NCBI GenBank assembly: GCA_038207625.1
Contig: JBBQZO010000004.1
Coordinates: 124,001 to 188,000 of the forward strand
From: JBBQZO01 sp038207625
Lineage (GTDB): Bacteria > Pseudomonadota > Gammaproteobacteria > Burkholderiales > Burkholderiaceae_D
Reading direction: 5' to 3'
Length of the DNA stretch: 64,000 nucleotides
Positions 7,029 to 16,162 of the stretch are shown here, piece by piece. A program made the translations under genes and the position numbers. Within the stretch, counting starts at the first letter, position 1. The number at the start of each line of letters is the position of its first letter. Under the pieces are notes generated by a model. It did not search any database. It saw nothing but the letters and a program-made list of their open reading frames with translations, and was not told the DNA's origin.

Positions 7029-8702
7029 TTACACTTGGCGCGCCTTGCTGCCGTTGGCCACGTAATACGGCGCGGTGGAGCGCGCCAGCGCTGTCCGGCC
7101 GCGTATCACGTCGGCCAGTTTTTCGGCCATCATGATGGTCGGCGCGTTCAGATTGCCGGTCACGATCTCGGGCATGATGGAGGCGTCGATGACGCGTAAT
7201 CCTTCCATCCCGTGCACCCGCCCCTGATGGTCAACGACCGCCATTTTATCATAGCCCATTGCACAGGAGCATGATGGGTGGAACGCCGTCTCGCCGTGTT
7301 CGCGCACGAAGGCGTCGATCTCGGCGTCGCTTTTCACCGCGCTGCCGGGCGAAATTTCCTTGCCCGTGTAGGGTGCCAACGCCTGCTGGCGCATGATGTC
7401 GCGCGTGATGCGGATGCCGGCGCGGAACTCGCGCCAGTCCTGCTCGTGCGCCATGTAATTGAACAAAATGCTGGGGTGCTCGCGCGGGTCGCTTGAGCGC
7501 AGCGCGATGCGGCCCCGACTAGGCGAACGCATCGACCCCATGTGCGCCTGAAAGCTGTGTACCTTGATCGGATTGCTGCCGTTATAGTTGATCGCCACCG
7601 GCAAGAAGTGATACTGGATGTTCGGCCACGCGAAGCTGTCGTCGGTGCGAATGAAGCCGCCCGCCTCGAACTGGTTGGTGGCGCCCACGCCGGTGCCCAG
7701 CAACAGCCACTCGGCGCCGATGGCCGGCTGGTTGTGCAGACGCAGCGCCGGCGCCAGCGACACGGGCTGCTTGCATTCGTACTGCTGATAGATTTCCAGA
7801 TGATCCTGCAAATTGGCGCCCACGCCGGGCAGGTCAATGAGCACCGTCACGCCGGCCGCGCGCAGCACGTCGGCCGGGCCGACCCCGGAGCGCTGCAGGA
7901 TCTGTGGCGAGGCGATCGCGCCTGCGCACAGCAGCACTTCGCGCCGCGCACGCGCCGTACGCGGCTGATCGGCGAGCAGGTAGGCGACACCGGTGGCGCG
8001 CTTGCCGGTGAACAGAATACGGTCGGTCAGCGCGTGCGTGACGATGGTCAGATTGGGCCGGCCGCGCGCCTGGTCCAGGTAACCGCGCGCGGTGCTGGCG
8101 CGCCGTCCGTTGGGGGTGGTGGTGCGGTCCATCGGGCCGAAGCCCTCCTGCTGGTAGCCGTTCAAGTCGTCGGTGCGCGGATAACCGGCCTGCACGCCCG
8201 CGTCGACCATCGCGCGGTACAGCACGTTGTTGCCGTCCTTGGGCGTGGTGACGCTGACCGGACCGTCGCCGCCGTGATACGGATTGGCCCCGCTGTCGCG
8301 CGCTTCGGCCTTGCGAAAGTAGGGCAGACAGTCGAGATAGGACCAGTTTTCCAGCCCGGTGCGCGCGGCCCAGCCGTCGTAGTCGAGCGCATTGCCGCGG
8401 ATGTAACACATGCCGTTGATCAGCGACGAGCCGCCCAGCCCTTTGCCGCGCCCGCACTGCATGCGCCGCCCGTTCATGTGCGGTTCGGGATCGGTCTCGT
8501 AAGCCCAGTTGTAGCGCGTGCCCTGCAGCGGAAACGCCAGCGCGGCCGGCATCTGGGTGCGAAAGTCGAAGCGGTAGTCGGGGCCGCCCGCTTCCAGCAG
8601 CAGCACCGACACGTCGGCCTCTTCGGTCAGGCGGGTAGCCAGCACGTTGCCGGCCGAACCGGCGCCGATGATGATGTAGTCAAATTCCTGAGTCGTGCGC
8701 AT
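7029..8702 (-). CDS. betA: Choline dehydrogenase BetA
   Basis: A 557-residue GMC-family flavoprotein, the normal BetA length. YIIIGAGSAGNVLATRL is the N-terminal FAD-binding motif, GGSSLINGM the GMC signature, and TAFHPSCSCAMG carries the active-site histidine region typical of bacterial choline dehydrogenases rather than of AlkJ-type enzymes. It oxidises choline to betaine aldehyde at the inner membrane, passing electrons to the respiratory chain. It begins 14 bp after the betB stop in one operon; ATG 8702 is the start that places the FAD motif at residue ~10. No betI repressor gene is present. Confidence 0.93.
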   Translation of the reverse strand: MRTTQEFDYIIIGAGSAGNVLATRLTEEADVSVLLLEAGGPDYRFDFRTQMPAALAFPLQGTRYNWAYETDPEPHMNGRRMQCGRGKGLGGSSLINGMCYIRGNALDYDGWAARTGLENWSYLDCLPYFRKAEARDSGANPYHGGDGPVSVTTPKDGNNVLYRAMVDAGVQAGYPRTDDLNGYQQEGFGPMDRTTTPNGRRASTARGYLDQARGRPNLTIVTHALTDRILFTGKRATGVAYLLADQPRTARARREVLLCAGAIASPQILQRSGVGPADVLRAAGVTVLIDLPGVGANLQDHLEIYQQYECKQPVSLAPALRLHNQPAIGAEWLLLGTGVGATNQFEAGGFIRTDDSFAWPNIQYHFLPVAINYNGSNPIKVHSFQAHMGSMRSPSRGRIALRSSDPREHPSILFNYMAHEQDWREFRAGIRITRDIMRQQALAPYTGKEISPGSAVKSDAEIDAFVREHGETAFHPSCSCAMGYDKMAVVDHQGRVHGMEGLRVIDASIMPEIVTGNLNAPTIMMAEKLADVIRGRTALARSTAPYYVANGSKARQV

Positions 8703-8716
8703 GGTCGGGCCGCCGC

Positions 8717-10189
8717 TCAAAACACCGAGTTGTAGGCGCCCAGTTCCAGCTCGACCGACTTGACGCGGGTGTACTGGTTCAGGGTCATCAGGCCGTTTTC
8801 GCGCCCCACGCCGGATTGCTTGTAGCCGCCCACCGGCATTTCGGCCGGCGACTCGCCCCAGGTGTTGATCCAGCAAATGCCCGCCTCCAACTGGTGGATC
8901 ACCCGGTGCGCGCGGTTGATATTGTTTGTCACGACGCCGGCGGCCAGGCCGTATTCGGTGTCGTTGGCGCGCCGGATCACCTCTTCTTCGCTGTCGAAGC
9001 CGAGGATGGCCATCACCGGCCCGAAGATTTCTTCCTTGACGATCGTCATCGTGTCGCTGCAGTCGGTGAACACGGTCGGCTGCACGTAGGCGCCTTCGGC
9101 GTACGCGCCGCTGGTTTCGCGCGCGCCGCCGATCAGCAGGCGCGCTCCTTCGGCGCGGCCGATCTCGATGTAGCGCAGCACGCTGTTCATGTGCGCGAAG
9201 CTGACCAGCGGACCAAAATTGGTGTTCGGATCGAGCGGGTCGCCCAGGCGGATGCGCGCGGTGCGTTCGACCACCTTGGCCTCAAAAGCGGCCTTGATCG
9301 AGTGATGCACGAACACGCGGGTGCCGTTGGTGCACACCTGGCCCGAGCTGTAGAAGTTGGCCATCAGCGCGATGTCGGCGGCCCGATCAAGGTCGCAATC
9401 GTCAAACACGATTAACGGCGACTTGCCGCCCAATTCCATCGTCACCTCCTTCAAGGTCGACGACGAGGCGCTGGCCATGACCAGCTTGCCGGTCGCGGTG
9501 CCGCCCGTGAAGGAGATTTTTTCGATGCCGGGATGCTCGGTCAGCCAGCTGCCCACTTCGCGTCCGCCGCCGGTGAGCACGTTGAACACGCCGTCGGGCA
9601 GGCCGGCCTCGGTGTAGATCTCGGCCAGCACCAGCGTCGTCAACGGCGTCACCTCGCTCGGCTTGAACAGCATCGCGTTGCCGGCCGCCAGCGCCGGGGC
9701 CGACTTCCACAGCGCGATCTGGATCGGATAATTCCACGCGCCGATGCCGGCCACCACGCCCAGCGGCTCGCGCCGGGTGTACACGAAGGCGCTCTCGCGC
9801 AGGGGAATCTGCTGGCCTTCGATGGCCGGCACCAGACCGGCGTAATATTCGAGCACGTCGGCGCCGGTGACGATGTCGACGTAGCGCGTCTCGGACAAGG
9901 GCTTGCCGGTGTTGAGCGTTTCCATCTCGGCCAGTTCGTCGTTGCGTTCGCGCAGGATCTCGACGGCGCGGCGCAGCACGCGCGAGCGCGCCATCGCCGT
10001 CATGGCGGCCCACACGCGCTGGCCCGCCTTGGCGCTGGCCACGGCCGCGTCCACGTCTTTGCGGCTGGCGCGCGCAACCTTGGCCAGCAGGGCGCCGTTG
10101 GCCGGATTGATGACGTCGAAGGTCTCGCCGCTGGTGCAGTCAACGCGGCGACCGCCGATGTAGAGTTGTTGCAGGCCGTAGACTGGCAT
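8717..10189 (-). CDS. betB: Betaine aldehyde dehydrogenase BetB
   Basis: A 490-residue NAD(P)+-dependent aldehyde dehydrogenase, the same length as the E. coli enzyme. The catalytic glutamate is in MELGGKSP and the catalytic cysteine in SSGQVCTNGTRVFV, both with BetB-type flanks. It converts betaine aldehyde to glycine betaine. ATG 10189 is preceded by AAGGA at a good distance, and the much longer upstream open frame has no protein-like content. First gene of betB-betA; the upstream gap contains the 21-bp-spaced TGCGACC repeats. Confidence 0.94.
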   Translation of the reverse strand: MPVYGLQQLYIGGRRVDCTSGETFDVINPANGALLAKVARASRKDVDAAVASAKAGQRVWAAMTAMARSRVLRRAVEILRERNDELAEMETLNTGKPLSETRYVDIVTGADVLEYYAGLVPAIEGQQIPLRESAFVYTRREPLGVVAGIGAWNYPIQIALWKSAPALAAGNAMLFKPSEVTPLTTLVLAEIYTEAGLPDGVFNVLTGGGREVGSWLTEHPGIEKISFTGGTATGKLVMASASSSTLKEVTMELGGKSPLIVFDDCDLDRAADIALMANFYSSGQVCTNGTRVFVHHSIKAAFEAKVVERTARIRLGDPLDPNTNFGPLVSFAHMNSVLRYIEIGRAEGARLLIGGARETSGAYAEGAYVQPTVFTDCSDTMTIVKEEIFGPVMAILGFDSEEEVIRRANDTEYGLAAGVVTNNINRAHRVIHQLEAGICWINTWGESPAEMPVGGYKQSGVGRENGLMTLNQYTRVKSVELELGAYNSVF

Positions 10190-10294
10190 GGTTGTTCCTT
10201 GGGATCGAATTCGGTAAATGGCAAAAAAGCACGAGCGCAAGCATGGCTCAGGTTCCGTATGATGGCCGGCGGCGCCCGATGGGGACACGCTATT

Positions 10295-10322
10295 TGCGAC
10301 CACTATTAGATCAAATGCGACC
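10295..10322 (-). promoter_or_regulatory. 21-bp-spaced direct repeat between betB and gbdR
   Basis: TGCGACC occurs at 10295-10301 and 10316-10322, start to start 21 bp; on the betB strand it reads GGTCGCA twice. The core GTCGYA and the 21-bp spacing match the pair before gbcA (460-490). It lies about 106-133 bp upstream of betB and 130 bp upstream of gbdR. The likely binder is GbdR. Confidence 0.5.
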
Positions 10323-10451
10323 GGCCATCGCGCGCGCCGGCGGCTCCCTGGGCGTAGTGTAGCGAATGCCCCGGGCAATGCAAATTGGCCCTTGCGTTTT
10401 GGCGCCCCGGATGCGATTGTATGGCGTTCACGCAGGCTTTCGGATTTTCCC

Positions 10452-11444
10452 ATGCCCCACCCAGACATGCGCAGTTTCTCCCATTTCGGCTTTGTCCCGC
10501 TGGCCAATTTCTCGATGATCGCGTTCGCCAACGCGCTCGAGGTGCTGCGCATGGCCAATTACCTCGAGCGCAGCGAGATTTACCGCTGGTCGGTGTTCAG
10601 CCCGGATGGCGCGCCCGTCACCGCCAGCAACGGCCTGTCGGTGCCGGCCACATTGTTCGATGCAGCCGACCGGCCCGACATCGTGTTCGTGTGCGGCGGC
10701 ACCGACGTCGAAGCGGCCAGCGACAGCGCGGCGCTGGCGTTGCTGCACGGCGTGGCCGACAGCGGCGCCGCCTTGGGCAGTCTGTGCACCGGCGCTTACG
10801 CGCTGGCGCGCGCCGGCCTGCTGGACGGCTACCGCTGCGCCAATCATTGGGAGAACATCGCCGCCATCAAGCTGGCCTTTCCCAAGGTGGCGCTGGCGCA
10901 CGACCTGTTCGTGATCGACCGCGACCGCTATACCTGCAGCGGCGGCATCGCCCCGCTCGATATGATGCTCAACATTATCGGCGCGCGGGTGGGCAAGACG
11001 ACCATTTCGGAGATCGCCGACCAGTTCATCCACGAGCATGTGCGCGACCAGTGCGACCTGCAGCCGGTGCCGCTGGCGGTGCGCATGAACGCGGCCGATC
11101 CGGCCATGATCGAGGTGGTGCAGCTGATGGAGGCCAACGTCGAGGAGCCGCTGTCGCTGGACGAGCTGGTTCAGCTGACCCAGTCCTCGCCGCGCCAGCT
11201 GCAGCGCATGTTCAAGAAGCAGCTGGACACCTCGCCGACCCAGTATTATCTGACGCTGCGCCTGCACAAGGCGCGCGAGCTACTGCGCCAGACCGACATG
11301 TCGCTGGCGGGCATCACCAGCGCCTGCGGCTTCCAGTCGGCCTGCCACTTCAGCAAGGTGTACCGCGAAGTGTTCCACGTCGCGCCCAGCGCCGAGCGGC
11401 GCGCGCTGCAGCGCGAGCGCGTCGACGCTCCCACCATCCAGTAG
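10452..11444 (+). CDS. gbdR: AraC-family regulator of glycine betaine catabolism, GbdR-like
   Basis: A 330-residue regulator with an N-terminal DJ-1/PfpI glutaminase-like domain (about 15-190, with LGSLCTGAYALARAGLL) and a C-terminal AraC double helix-turn-helix (about 225-315, ending FQSACHFSKVYREVFHVAPS). This architecture and its place beside betBA and near gbcAB-fdhA match GbdR, the activator that responds to glycine betaine and dimethylglycine in Pseudomonas. The start is uncertain: ATG 10452 or ATG 10467; neither has a strong ribosome site. Confidence 0.85.
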   Translation: MPHPDMRSFSHFGFVPLANFSMIAFANALEVLRMANYLERSEIYRWSVFSPDGAPVTASNGLSVPATLFDAADRPDIVFVCGGTDVEAASDSAALALLHGVADSGAALGSLCTGAYALARAGLLDGYRCANHWENIAAIKLAFPKVALAHDLFVIDRDRYTCSGGIAPLDMMLNIIGARVGKTTISEIADQFIHEHVRDQCDLQPVPLAVRMNAADPAMIEVVQLMEANVEEPLSLDELVQLTQSSPRQLQRMFKKQLDTSPTQYYLTLRLHKARELLRQTDMSLAGITSACGFQSACHFSKVYREVFHVAPSAERRALQRERVDAPTIQ

Positions 11445-11490
11445 CGCCCTCACGCGGATCGGACCGGGGCCGACAGCGGTGGCGATGGCG

Positions 11491-11521
11491 AAAAAAAACA
11501 GCGACCACCAAGGGTCGCTGT
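11491..11521 (-). terminator. Terminator of the PEP-CTERM gene
   Basis: On the minus strand ACAGCGACC (11521-11513) pairs with GGTCGCTGT (11506-11498) across a 6-nt loop, followed by a run of T (11498-11491). It lies 24 bp after the stop of the minus-strand gene, and the convergent gbdR ends 46 bp to the left. Confidence 0.85.
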
Positions 11522-11544
11522 CAGGGGGCGGCGCAAGCGCTGGA

Positions 11545-12258
11545 TCAGGTCGATTTGCGGCGGCGCGCAACGGCGCCCAGCATGCACAGACCAGCCGCCA
11601 GCATCGCATACGACTCCGGTTCCGGCACGGCGGTGATGGTGCCGTTGATCGCGAACGGCAGTTCAGCGCCCAGCGTGCTGCCCGCATCGACCACGGCGGT
11701 GAACGGTGTCGTGGACGTCGATTGGGCGGCGTTGCCGATGCGGCCATCCGACACCGGCGGTTGCCACGGGCCGGAGGCCAGTGAGCCGGTCAAACTCCAG
11801 CGCAGCCAGTAATTGCCGGCGTCGAGCGTGAAGTCGGCCATGTCCGCTTGCGCGCGATAGATGCCGCGTGTGGTGTTGGTCAGCGTCGTCGATGTGACGC
11901 GATAGCCTTCCCGTCCGCCGTTGGTGACGTTGGTCACGCCGGAGGCGACGACGCTACCGGTGTTGACGTCGCCGGAAACGATGCTCCACGTCGCTGCCTG
12001 GAAGGTGAATGCGGTGGCGCCGGTCTGATAGCCGAAGAAGTCGATGCTCGACACGTTCCAGTGCTGGCCCGCGCCGACGCTGAAATCGTCGGCGACCGCC
12101 AGCGAGTTTGCCGTGCCGTCGCCAAAACCGAGGGTGTTGTTTGGCGCGGTCAGCACCGACAAATGGCTGGCATCGACCACCGGGCCGTTGTTGTAGATTT
12201 CCGCCGCCTGCGTCATGCCGCTGGCCAGTACGAGACCAATTAGTGCTAATCGTTTCAT
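11545..12258 (-). CDS. PEP-CTERM sorting-domain protein
   Basis: A 237-residue secreted protein: Sec signal peptide (MKRLALIGLVLASGMTQA), a beta-rich body with repeated NTTR/NVTN-type segments, and a C-terminal VPEPESYAMLAAGLCMLG followed by ARRRK, the PEP-CTERM signal recognised by exosortase EpsH-type systems. ATG 12258 has AGGAG 5 nt upstream. The family attaches or exports proteins in EPS-producing Gram-negatives; the function of the body is unknown. Exosortase is not in the window. Confidence 0.88.
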   Translation of the reverse strand: MKRLALIGLVLASGMTQAAEIYNNGPVVDASHLSVLTAPNNTLGFGDGTANSLAVADDFSVGAGQHWNVSSIDFFGYQTGATAFTFQAATWSIVSGDVNTGSVVASGVTNVTNGGREGYRVTSTTLTNTTRGIYRAQADMADFTLDAGNYWLRWSLTGSLASGPWQPPVSDGRIGNAAQSTSTTPFTAVVDAGSTLGAELPFAINGTITAVPEPESYAMLAAGLCMLGAVARRRKST

Positions 12259-12398
12259 CGTTACTCCTGGAGTGTATGGTCCGGGATGGACCATTCCAGT
12301 GTATTGACGAAGTGCATAAAAGTAAAGATAAATTGGCAACCTAATTAATAATTTGTCTCCTGTCGGCCGCGCGCCGCGCGGGCCGACAGCTGGCCGGC

Positions 12399-13271
12399 TT
12401 AGCGCAGCACGACGGTGCGCTGGCCGTTCAGGAACACGCGCCGTTCGACCTGCAGTTTGATGGCGCGCGACAGCGCCAGACATTCCATGTCGCGCCCGGT
12501 GGCCAGCAGCTGCTCGGGGTCGTAGCTGTGGTCGACCCGCTCGACGACCTGCTCGATGATCGGGCCCTCGTCGAGGTCGGTGGTGACGTAGTGGGCGGTC
12601 GCGCCAATCAATTTGACGCCGCGCGTGTAGGCCTGGTGGTAGGGGCGCGCGCCCTTGAAGCCTGGCAGGAAGGAGTGGTGGATGTTGATCGCGCGCCCGG
12701 ACAGCGCGCCGGCCAACTCGGGCGAGAGGATCTGCATATAGCGCGCCAGCACCACCAGCTCGGCGCGGTGCTCGTCGATCAGCGCGAGCAGGCGCGCCTC
12801 CTGCGCCGGCTTGGTCTGCGCCGTCATCGGCAGGTGGTGGAACGGCAGGCCGTGCGCCAGGGCCAGCGGCGCCAGGTCGGCGTGGTTGGAGACGACGGCG
12901 ACGATGTCGATCTTCAGTTCGCCGATGCGCCAGCGGTAAATGATGTCGTTGAGGCAGTGGTCAAACTTGGACACCATGATCAGCACGCGCGGACGCTGCG
13001 CGCCATCGCTGATCGACCATTGCATGCCAAAGCGCGCGCTGATGCCGGTGAAGTCGCGGCGCAGATCGTCCAGCGACAGCGTCGCGTGCGCGGCCGGGTG
13101 GAACACGCAGCGCGCGAAAAAAGCCTGTTCAAGCTTGTCGTCGAACACGGCGATTTCGTCGATGTAGCAGCCGCGCGCTTCCAGAAAGCCGGCCACGGCG
13201 GCCACCTGCCCGGGCGCGCTGGCGCAGGACAGGGTCAGGATGTAGGTGTGCGGCGATGGGGCTGGGGTCAT
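12399..13271 (-). CDS. purU: Formyltetrahydrofolate deformylase
   Basis: A 290-residue protein with an N-terminal ACT-like regulatory domain (about 8-85) and a C-terminal formyltransferase-fold domain containing INIHHSFLPGFKGARPYHQA and the conserved DEGPIIEQ segment. It hydrolyses 10-formyl-tetrahydrofolate to formate and tetrahydrofolate. The location next to the betaine demethylation genes suits a role in balancing one-carbon units produced by methyl-group catabolism, although purU also supplies formate for purine synthesis. Confidence 0.93.
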   Translation of the reverse strand: MTPAPSPHTYILTLSCASAPGQVAAVAGFLEARGCYIDEIAVFDDKLEQAFFARCVFHPAAHATLSLDDLRRDFTGISARFGMQWSISDGAQRPRVLIMVSKFDHCLNDIIYRWRIGELKIDIVAVVSNHADLAPLALAHGLPFHHLPMTAQTKPAQEARLLALIDEHRAELVVLARYMQILSPELAGALSGRAINIHHSFLPGFKGARPYHQAYTRGVKLIGATAHYVTTDLDEGPIIEQVVERVDHSYDPEQLLATGRDMECLALSRAIKLQVERRVFLNGQRTVVLR

Positions 13272-13546
13272 GGCGTTTTCTCAAGTGGGGCGTGCGGCCG
13301 GCGTGTGCGCGGCCGCGCTGCGCGATGGCGCCGTGGTGGATGGCGCGGTCCGTTCATTACACCCCAGCCGAGGACGCGGGACCAAGCCAAACGCGTCACG
13401 CAACAAGCCAATTGCGACAGCCCGGTGCTGGCGCCTGGATGCCTGCCGATGGCGCATTCGTGCAAGGGCGGCGCGCGCGCACTCGTACAATGGGACGCTT
13501 GCTGCGCGTACTGCGCGCACCGTGTGCAACCTTTTGAGAGCCAAAC

Positions 13547-13963
13547 ATGCCGCCAGCGCCCGTGCCGTGGACGATCACCATCGACAATCTGGAAACGCGT
13601 CTGCGCGTGGGCATCTGGGAGCATGAGCGCGCGGCGCAGCCGGTGCGGGTCTGTCTGTCGATCGCGCCGGCGCCGGGTGGCGCGGCGCGCGCGGGCAGCG
13701 CTTGCCTGGACCAGCGCACGCTTGTGCGCTGGCTCACCGAGGAGTGGCCGCGCCAGGCCCACACGGCGCTGCTGGAAACACGCTTGCGCGAGCTGATGGC
13801 GTTCGTGTTCGGACTCGATGCGCGCATCGACTGGATCGATGCGGCCCTGTCCAAGCCGCAGGCCTGCGCGCAGGCGCGCGGCGTCGGGGTGCGCATGGCG
13901 CTCACGCGCGCCGAGCACGCGCAGGCGTTCGGCGCGCCGGTCAGCGCGCCGCTGGCAGCCTAG
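13547..13963 (+). CDS. Dihydroneopterin aldolase-family protein
   Basis: A 138-residue protein resembling FolB: ITIDNLETRLRVGIWEHERAA corresponds to the usual N-terminal L-x-V-x-x-x-G-V-x-x-x-E segment. FolB cleaves dihydroneopterin in folate synthesis. The usual active-site features after this are poorly conserved, and the protein is longer at the C-terminus than many FolB proteins, so a divergent or specialised paralogue is possible. A TACAAT -10-like element at 13486-13491 and GAGAG before ATG 13547 support independent expression, divergent from purU. Confidence 0.75.
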   Translation: MPPAPVPWTITIDNLETRLRVGIWEHERAAQPVRVCLSIAPAPGGAARAGSACLDQRTLVRWLTEEWPRQAHTALLETRLRELMAFVFGLDARIDWIDAALSKPQACAQARGVGVRMALTRAEHAQAFGAPVSAPLAA

Positions 13964-14008
13964 CGTGGGCGCGCCGCGCCCGCGTGGGCGTGCGCCGGCC
14001 CGGCCGGC

Positions 14009-14803
14009 TCACTGCTCCTTGGTGTATTTCTTGATCAAGCCGCCAAAGCGGCTGCTGCCCTGACTGCCCAGCCAGCGCCACATCGCGTCGACCTGTTCGC
14101 GGTGGGCGCGGTAGTACGCGGGGTTGGCGGCGAGCCACACGTTGGCGCTGCGCAGCGGCTTGGGCAGGCGCACGATGGCGCTGCCAAAGCGCGCCGCCAC
14201 GAACGCGTCCATGTCGTCGGGCGCGCTGAGCGCGACGGCGAAGCCATCGATGCGCTTTAACCTGAGCTTCTCGATATTGCGCGCCGCGTCGATGGCGCCG
14301 TCGTCGACCCGGATGCCCGCCGCACGCAGCGCCGGCACGTAGGGCGCACCGTGGATGGTGCCCATCAGGTGGTGCTGGAAGAACTGCGCCGTGTCGAGCG
14401 CCGCGGCCTGCGCGTCGTCGGCCCGCACAAACACCACGGTGACCACCTGCACCGAGTTGGCGCGTTCAAGCTTGCCGTTTTTGTCGAGCGGGAACGCGAT
14501 GCTGGCCGTGTCGCCCTCGTTGGTCTCGAACGGCGCCATGTCGAGTTCGCCTCCCGCCAGTGCAGCGCGGATGCGCAGTTGCGGCAGGCGCACCAGCGCG
14601 ACCGGGCAGCCGACACTGGCGGCGATTTCGGTGATCAGGTCGATGCTGGCGCCGGGCGGGTCGGCCACCGCGCTGCCGTTGCCCATGTAATACGGCGGCC
14701 GCTCGTGGTTGATGTAGCCGACCCGGATCGGCGCGCACGCGCCATGCGCAAGGTTCGCCGCCAGCGTCAGCAGCAGGAAACAGATGGCAGGGCGCCAGGG
14801 CAT
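14009..14803 (-). CDS. Periplasmic solute-binding protein (family 3-like)
   Basis: A 264-residue protein with a signal peptide (hydrophobic core AICFLLLTLAANLAHG) and a mature two-lobed binding domain: IRVGYINHERPPYYMGNG, SIDLITEIAASVGCPV, LAGGELDMAPF and the second-lobe ARNIEKLRLKRIDGFAVAL. No transporter partner is adjacent. ATG 14803 puts the signal peptide at the N-terminus; the longer frame upstream is arginine-rich and not protein-like. Solitary family-3 domains like this often have unknown ligands. Confidence 0.75.
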   Translation of the reverse strand: MPWRPAICFLLLTLAANLAHGACAPIRVGYINHERPPYYMGNGSAVADPPGASIDLITEIAASVGCPVALVRLPQLRIRAALAGGELDMAPFETNEGDTASIAFPLDKNGKLERANSVQVVTVVFVRADDAQAAALDTAQFFQHHLMGTIHGAPYVPALRAAGIRVDDGAIDAARNIEKLRLKRIDGFAVALSAPDDMDAFVAARFGSAIVRLPKPLRSANVWLAANPAYYRAHREQVDAMWRWLGSQGSSRFGGLIKKYTKEQ

Positions 14804-15033
14804 AGGAGTGGGCGGGTCGGATGAGATGGCTAAAGTATAAGCCGCTTTGCTGATGCGGCCGCACAAATAATGCGCGTTGGCGCGCCGCCGGCAGCGCCGG
14901 GCAGGGCGCGCGCCGCACACGACAACCCGAGCGTTGCGCGCGCGCCCAGATTGTGTGTTACGTGCGACGCCGTACAGATCGCGCGCGCCGCTGCGCGCAC
15001 ACTGCATGTGTTGACTACCCGAGGATGCCCATC

Positions 15034-15456
15034 ATGAACTACCACTTTTCACTGCGCGCTGTAGCGCTTGCCTGCATACTGACCAGCACAGCCGCGCTGG
15101 CGCACGGCGAGATCATCAAGTGCATCAATGAGATGGGTAGCGTGATGCTCACCGACCAGCCCTGCGAGAGCGGTTCGCTGGAACTGCCCGCCGAGCCTGC
15201 GCGCGCTGCGCCGACCAAGGTCAGCTTCAACGTGCCGGCGCCGGCGCCGATGCCGGTGCCCGTCGCGCTCGCCAACAAGGTGTCGACGCGCGCCGCGCTC
15301 ACGCCGGTCGTGGCATTTGATCCGAACGGGACCCGGCGGTTTGCGCCCACCCAGTCGTCCTCGGTCGACGTGAACACCCTGAAGGCAGCCAGATCGGCGC
15401 TGCTGGCGGCCGACGTCTCGCTGCATCGCAAGGTGCTGGTGGCGTCTCTGCGTTAG
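15034..15456 (+). CDS. Small secreted protein, DUF4124-like
   Basis: A 140-residue protein with a signal peptide (LRAVALACILTSTAALAHG) followed by EIIKCINEMGSVMLTDQPC, which resembles the DUF4124 pattern of a strand, G, a T/S-D segment and a closing cysteine. The rest is a proline- and alanine-rich tail without a known fold. GAGG at 15021-15024 selects ATG 15034. It is divergent from the binding-protein gene. Function unknown. Confidence 0.7.
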   Translation: MNYHFSLRAVALACILTSTAALAHGEIIKCINEMGSVMLTDQPCESGSLELPAEPARAAPTKVSFNVPAPAPMPVPVALANKVSTRAALTPVVAFDPNGTRRFAPTQSSSVDVNTLKAARSALLAADVSLHRKVLVASLR

Positions 15457-15535
15457 GGTGTTGGGGCGCCCGCGCCCTTGGTGCGCGCCAACAACGGCCG
15501 CTTGATGATAGCCTGTGCGCTGGGAGACAACTGAC

Positions 15536-16162
15536 ATGTCGCTGCAAACCGTACCGTTCAAGAATGACTTTCCGATCGTCTGCGTGGGCGGTTCGGCCGG
15601 CGGCCTGGACGCCTATATCCGCCTGCTGGAAAATCTGCCCAACGACATGGGGGTGGCGATCGTCATCGTCAATCACATCACCAAATTTCAAACGACGCTC
15701 CATGAAGTGTTGCCGCGCTTCTCCAGCATGCCGGTGACCTTGATCAGCGACAGCTTGCGCGTCCAGCCCAACGAGGTGTTCATCATTCCCGAAAATCGCG
15801 ATCTGCATGTGCGCGACGGCGCGTTTCACCTGGAGCCCATTTCCAAGCCGCGCGGCTGGCCGGACGTGATCACGGTATTTCTGCGCTCGCTGACGCGCTA
15901 CTGGGATGGCAAGCTGATCGCCGTGATCGTCTCCGGCTACGACGGCGACGGTTCGGCGGCGCTGGGCGGCATTCAGGACGTGGGCGGCGTGACGATCGCG
16001 CAAAAGCTCAGTACCGCGTCCCAGCCGGACATGCCCGCCAGCGCCATTGCCAGCGGCTGCATCGATTACGTGCTGGCGCCCGAAGACATCGCGCGCACCA
16101 TCGTGATGATCGCGCGCGGCGAAGCGGGCAAGCAGGCATCGGCCAGCGTGGCTTCCGCATAG
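15536..16162 (+). CDS. Stand-alone CheB-type methylesterase domain protein
   Basis: A 208-residue protein made only of the CheB C-terminal catalytic domain; no receiver domain precedes it. The expected triad positions are present: Ser in VGGSAGGLDA, His in VNHITKF and Asp in SGYDGDGSAALG. Chemotaxis CheB removes methyl groups from receptor glutamates. Lacking the receiver and any che neighbours, this protein is probably constitutively active or used in a non-chemotaxis pathway, as often found fused in CheB/CheR-PAS sensory proteins. ATG 15536 follows GGGAGA. Confidence 0.8.
   Translation: MSLQTVPFKNDFPIVCVGGSAGGLDAYIRLLENLPNDMGVAIVIVNHITKFQTTLHEVLPRFSSMPVTLISDSLRVQPNEVFIIPENRDLHVRDGAFHLEPISKPRGWPDVITVFLRSLTRYWDGKLIAVIVSGYDGDGSAALGGIQDVGGVTIAQKLSTASQPDMPASAIASGCIDYVLAPEDIARTIVMIARGEAGKQASASVASA

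Noticed and set aside
8703..8876. Extension of betA upstream to 8876
   Set aside because: The added part overlaps betB and is arginine-rich without homology; ATG 8702 gives the normal BetA length.
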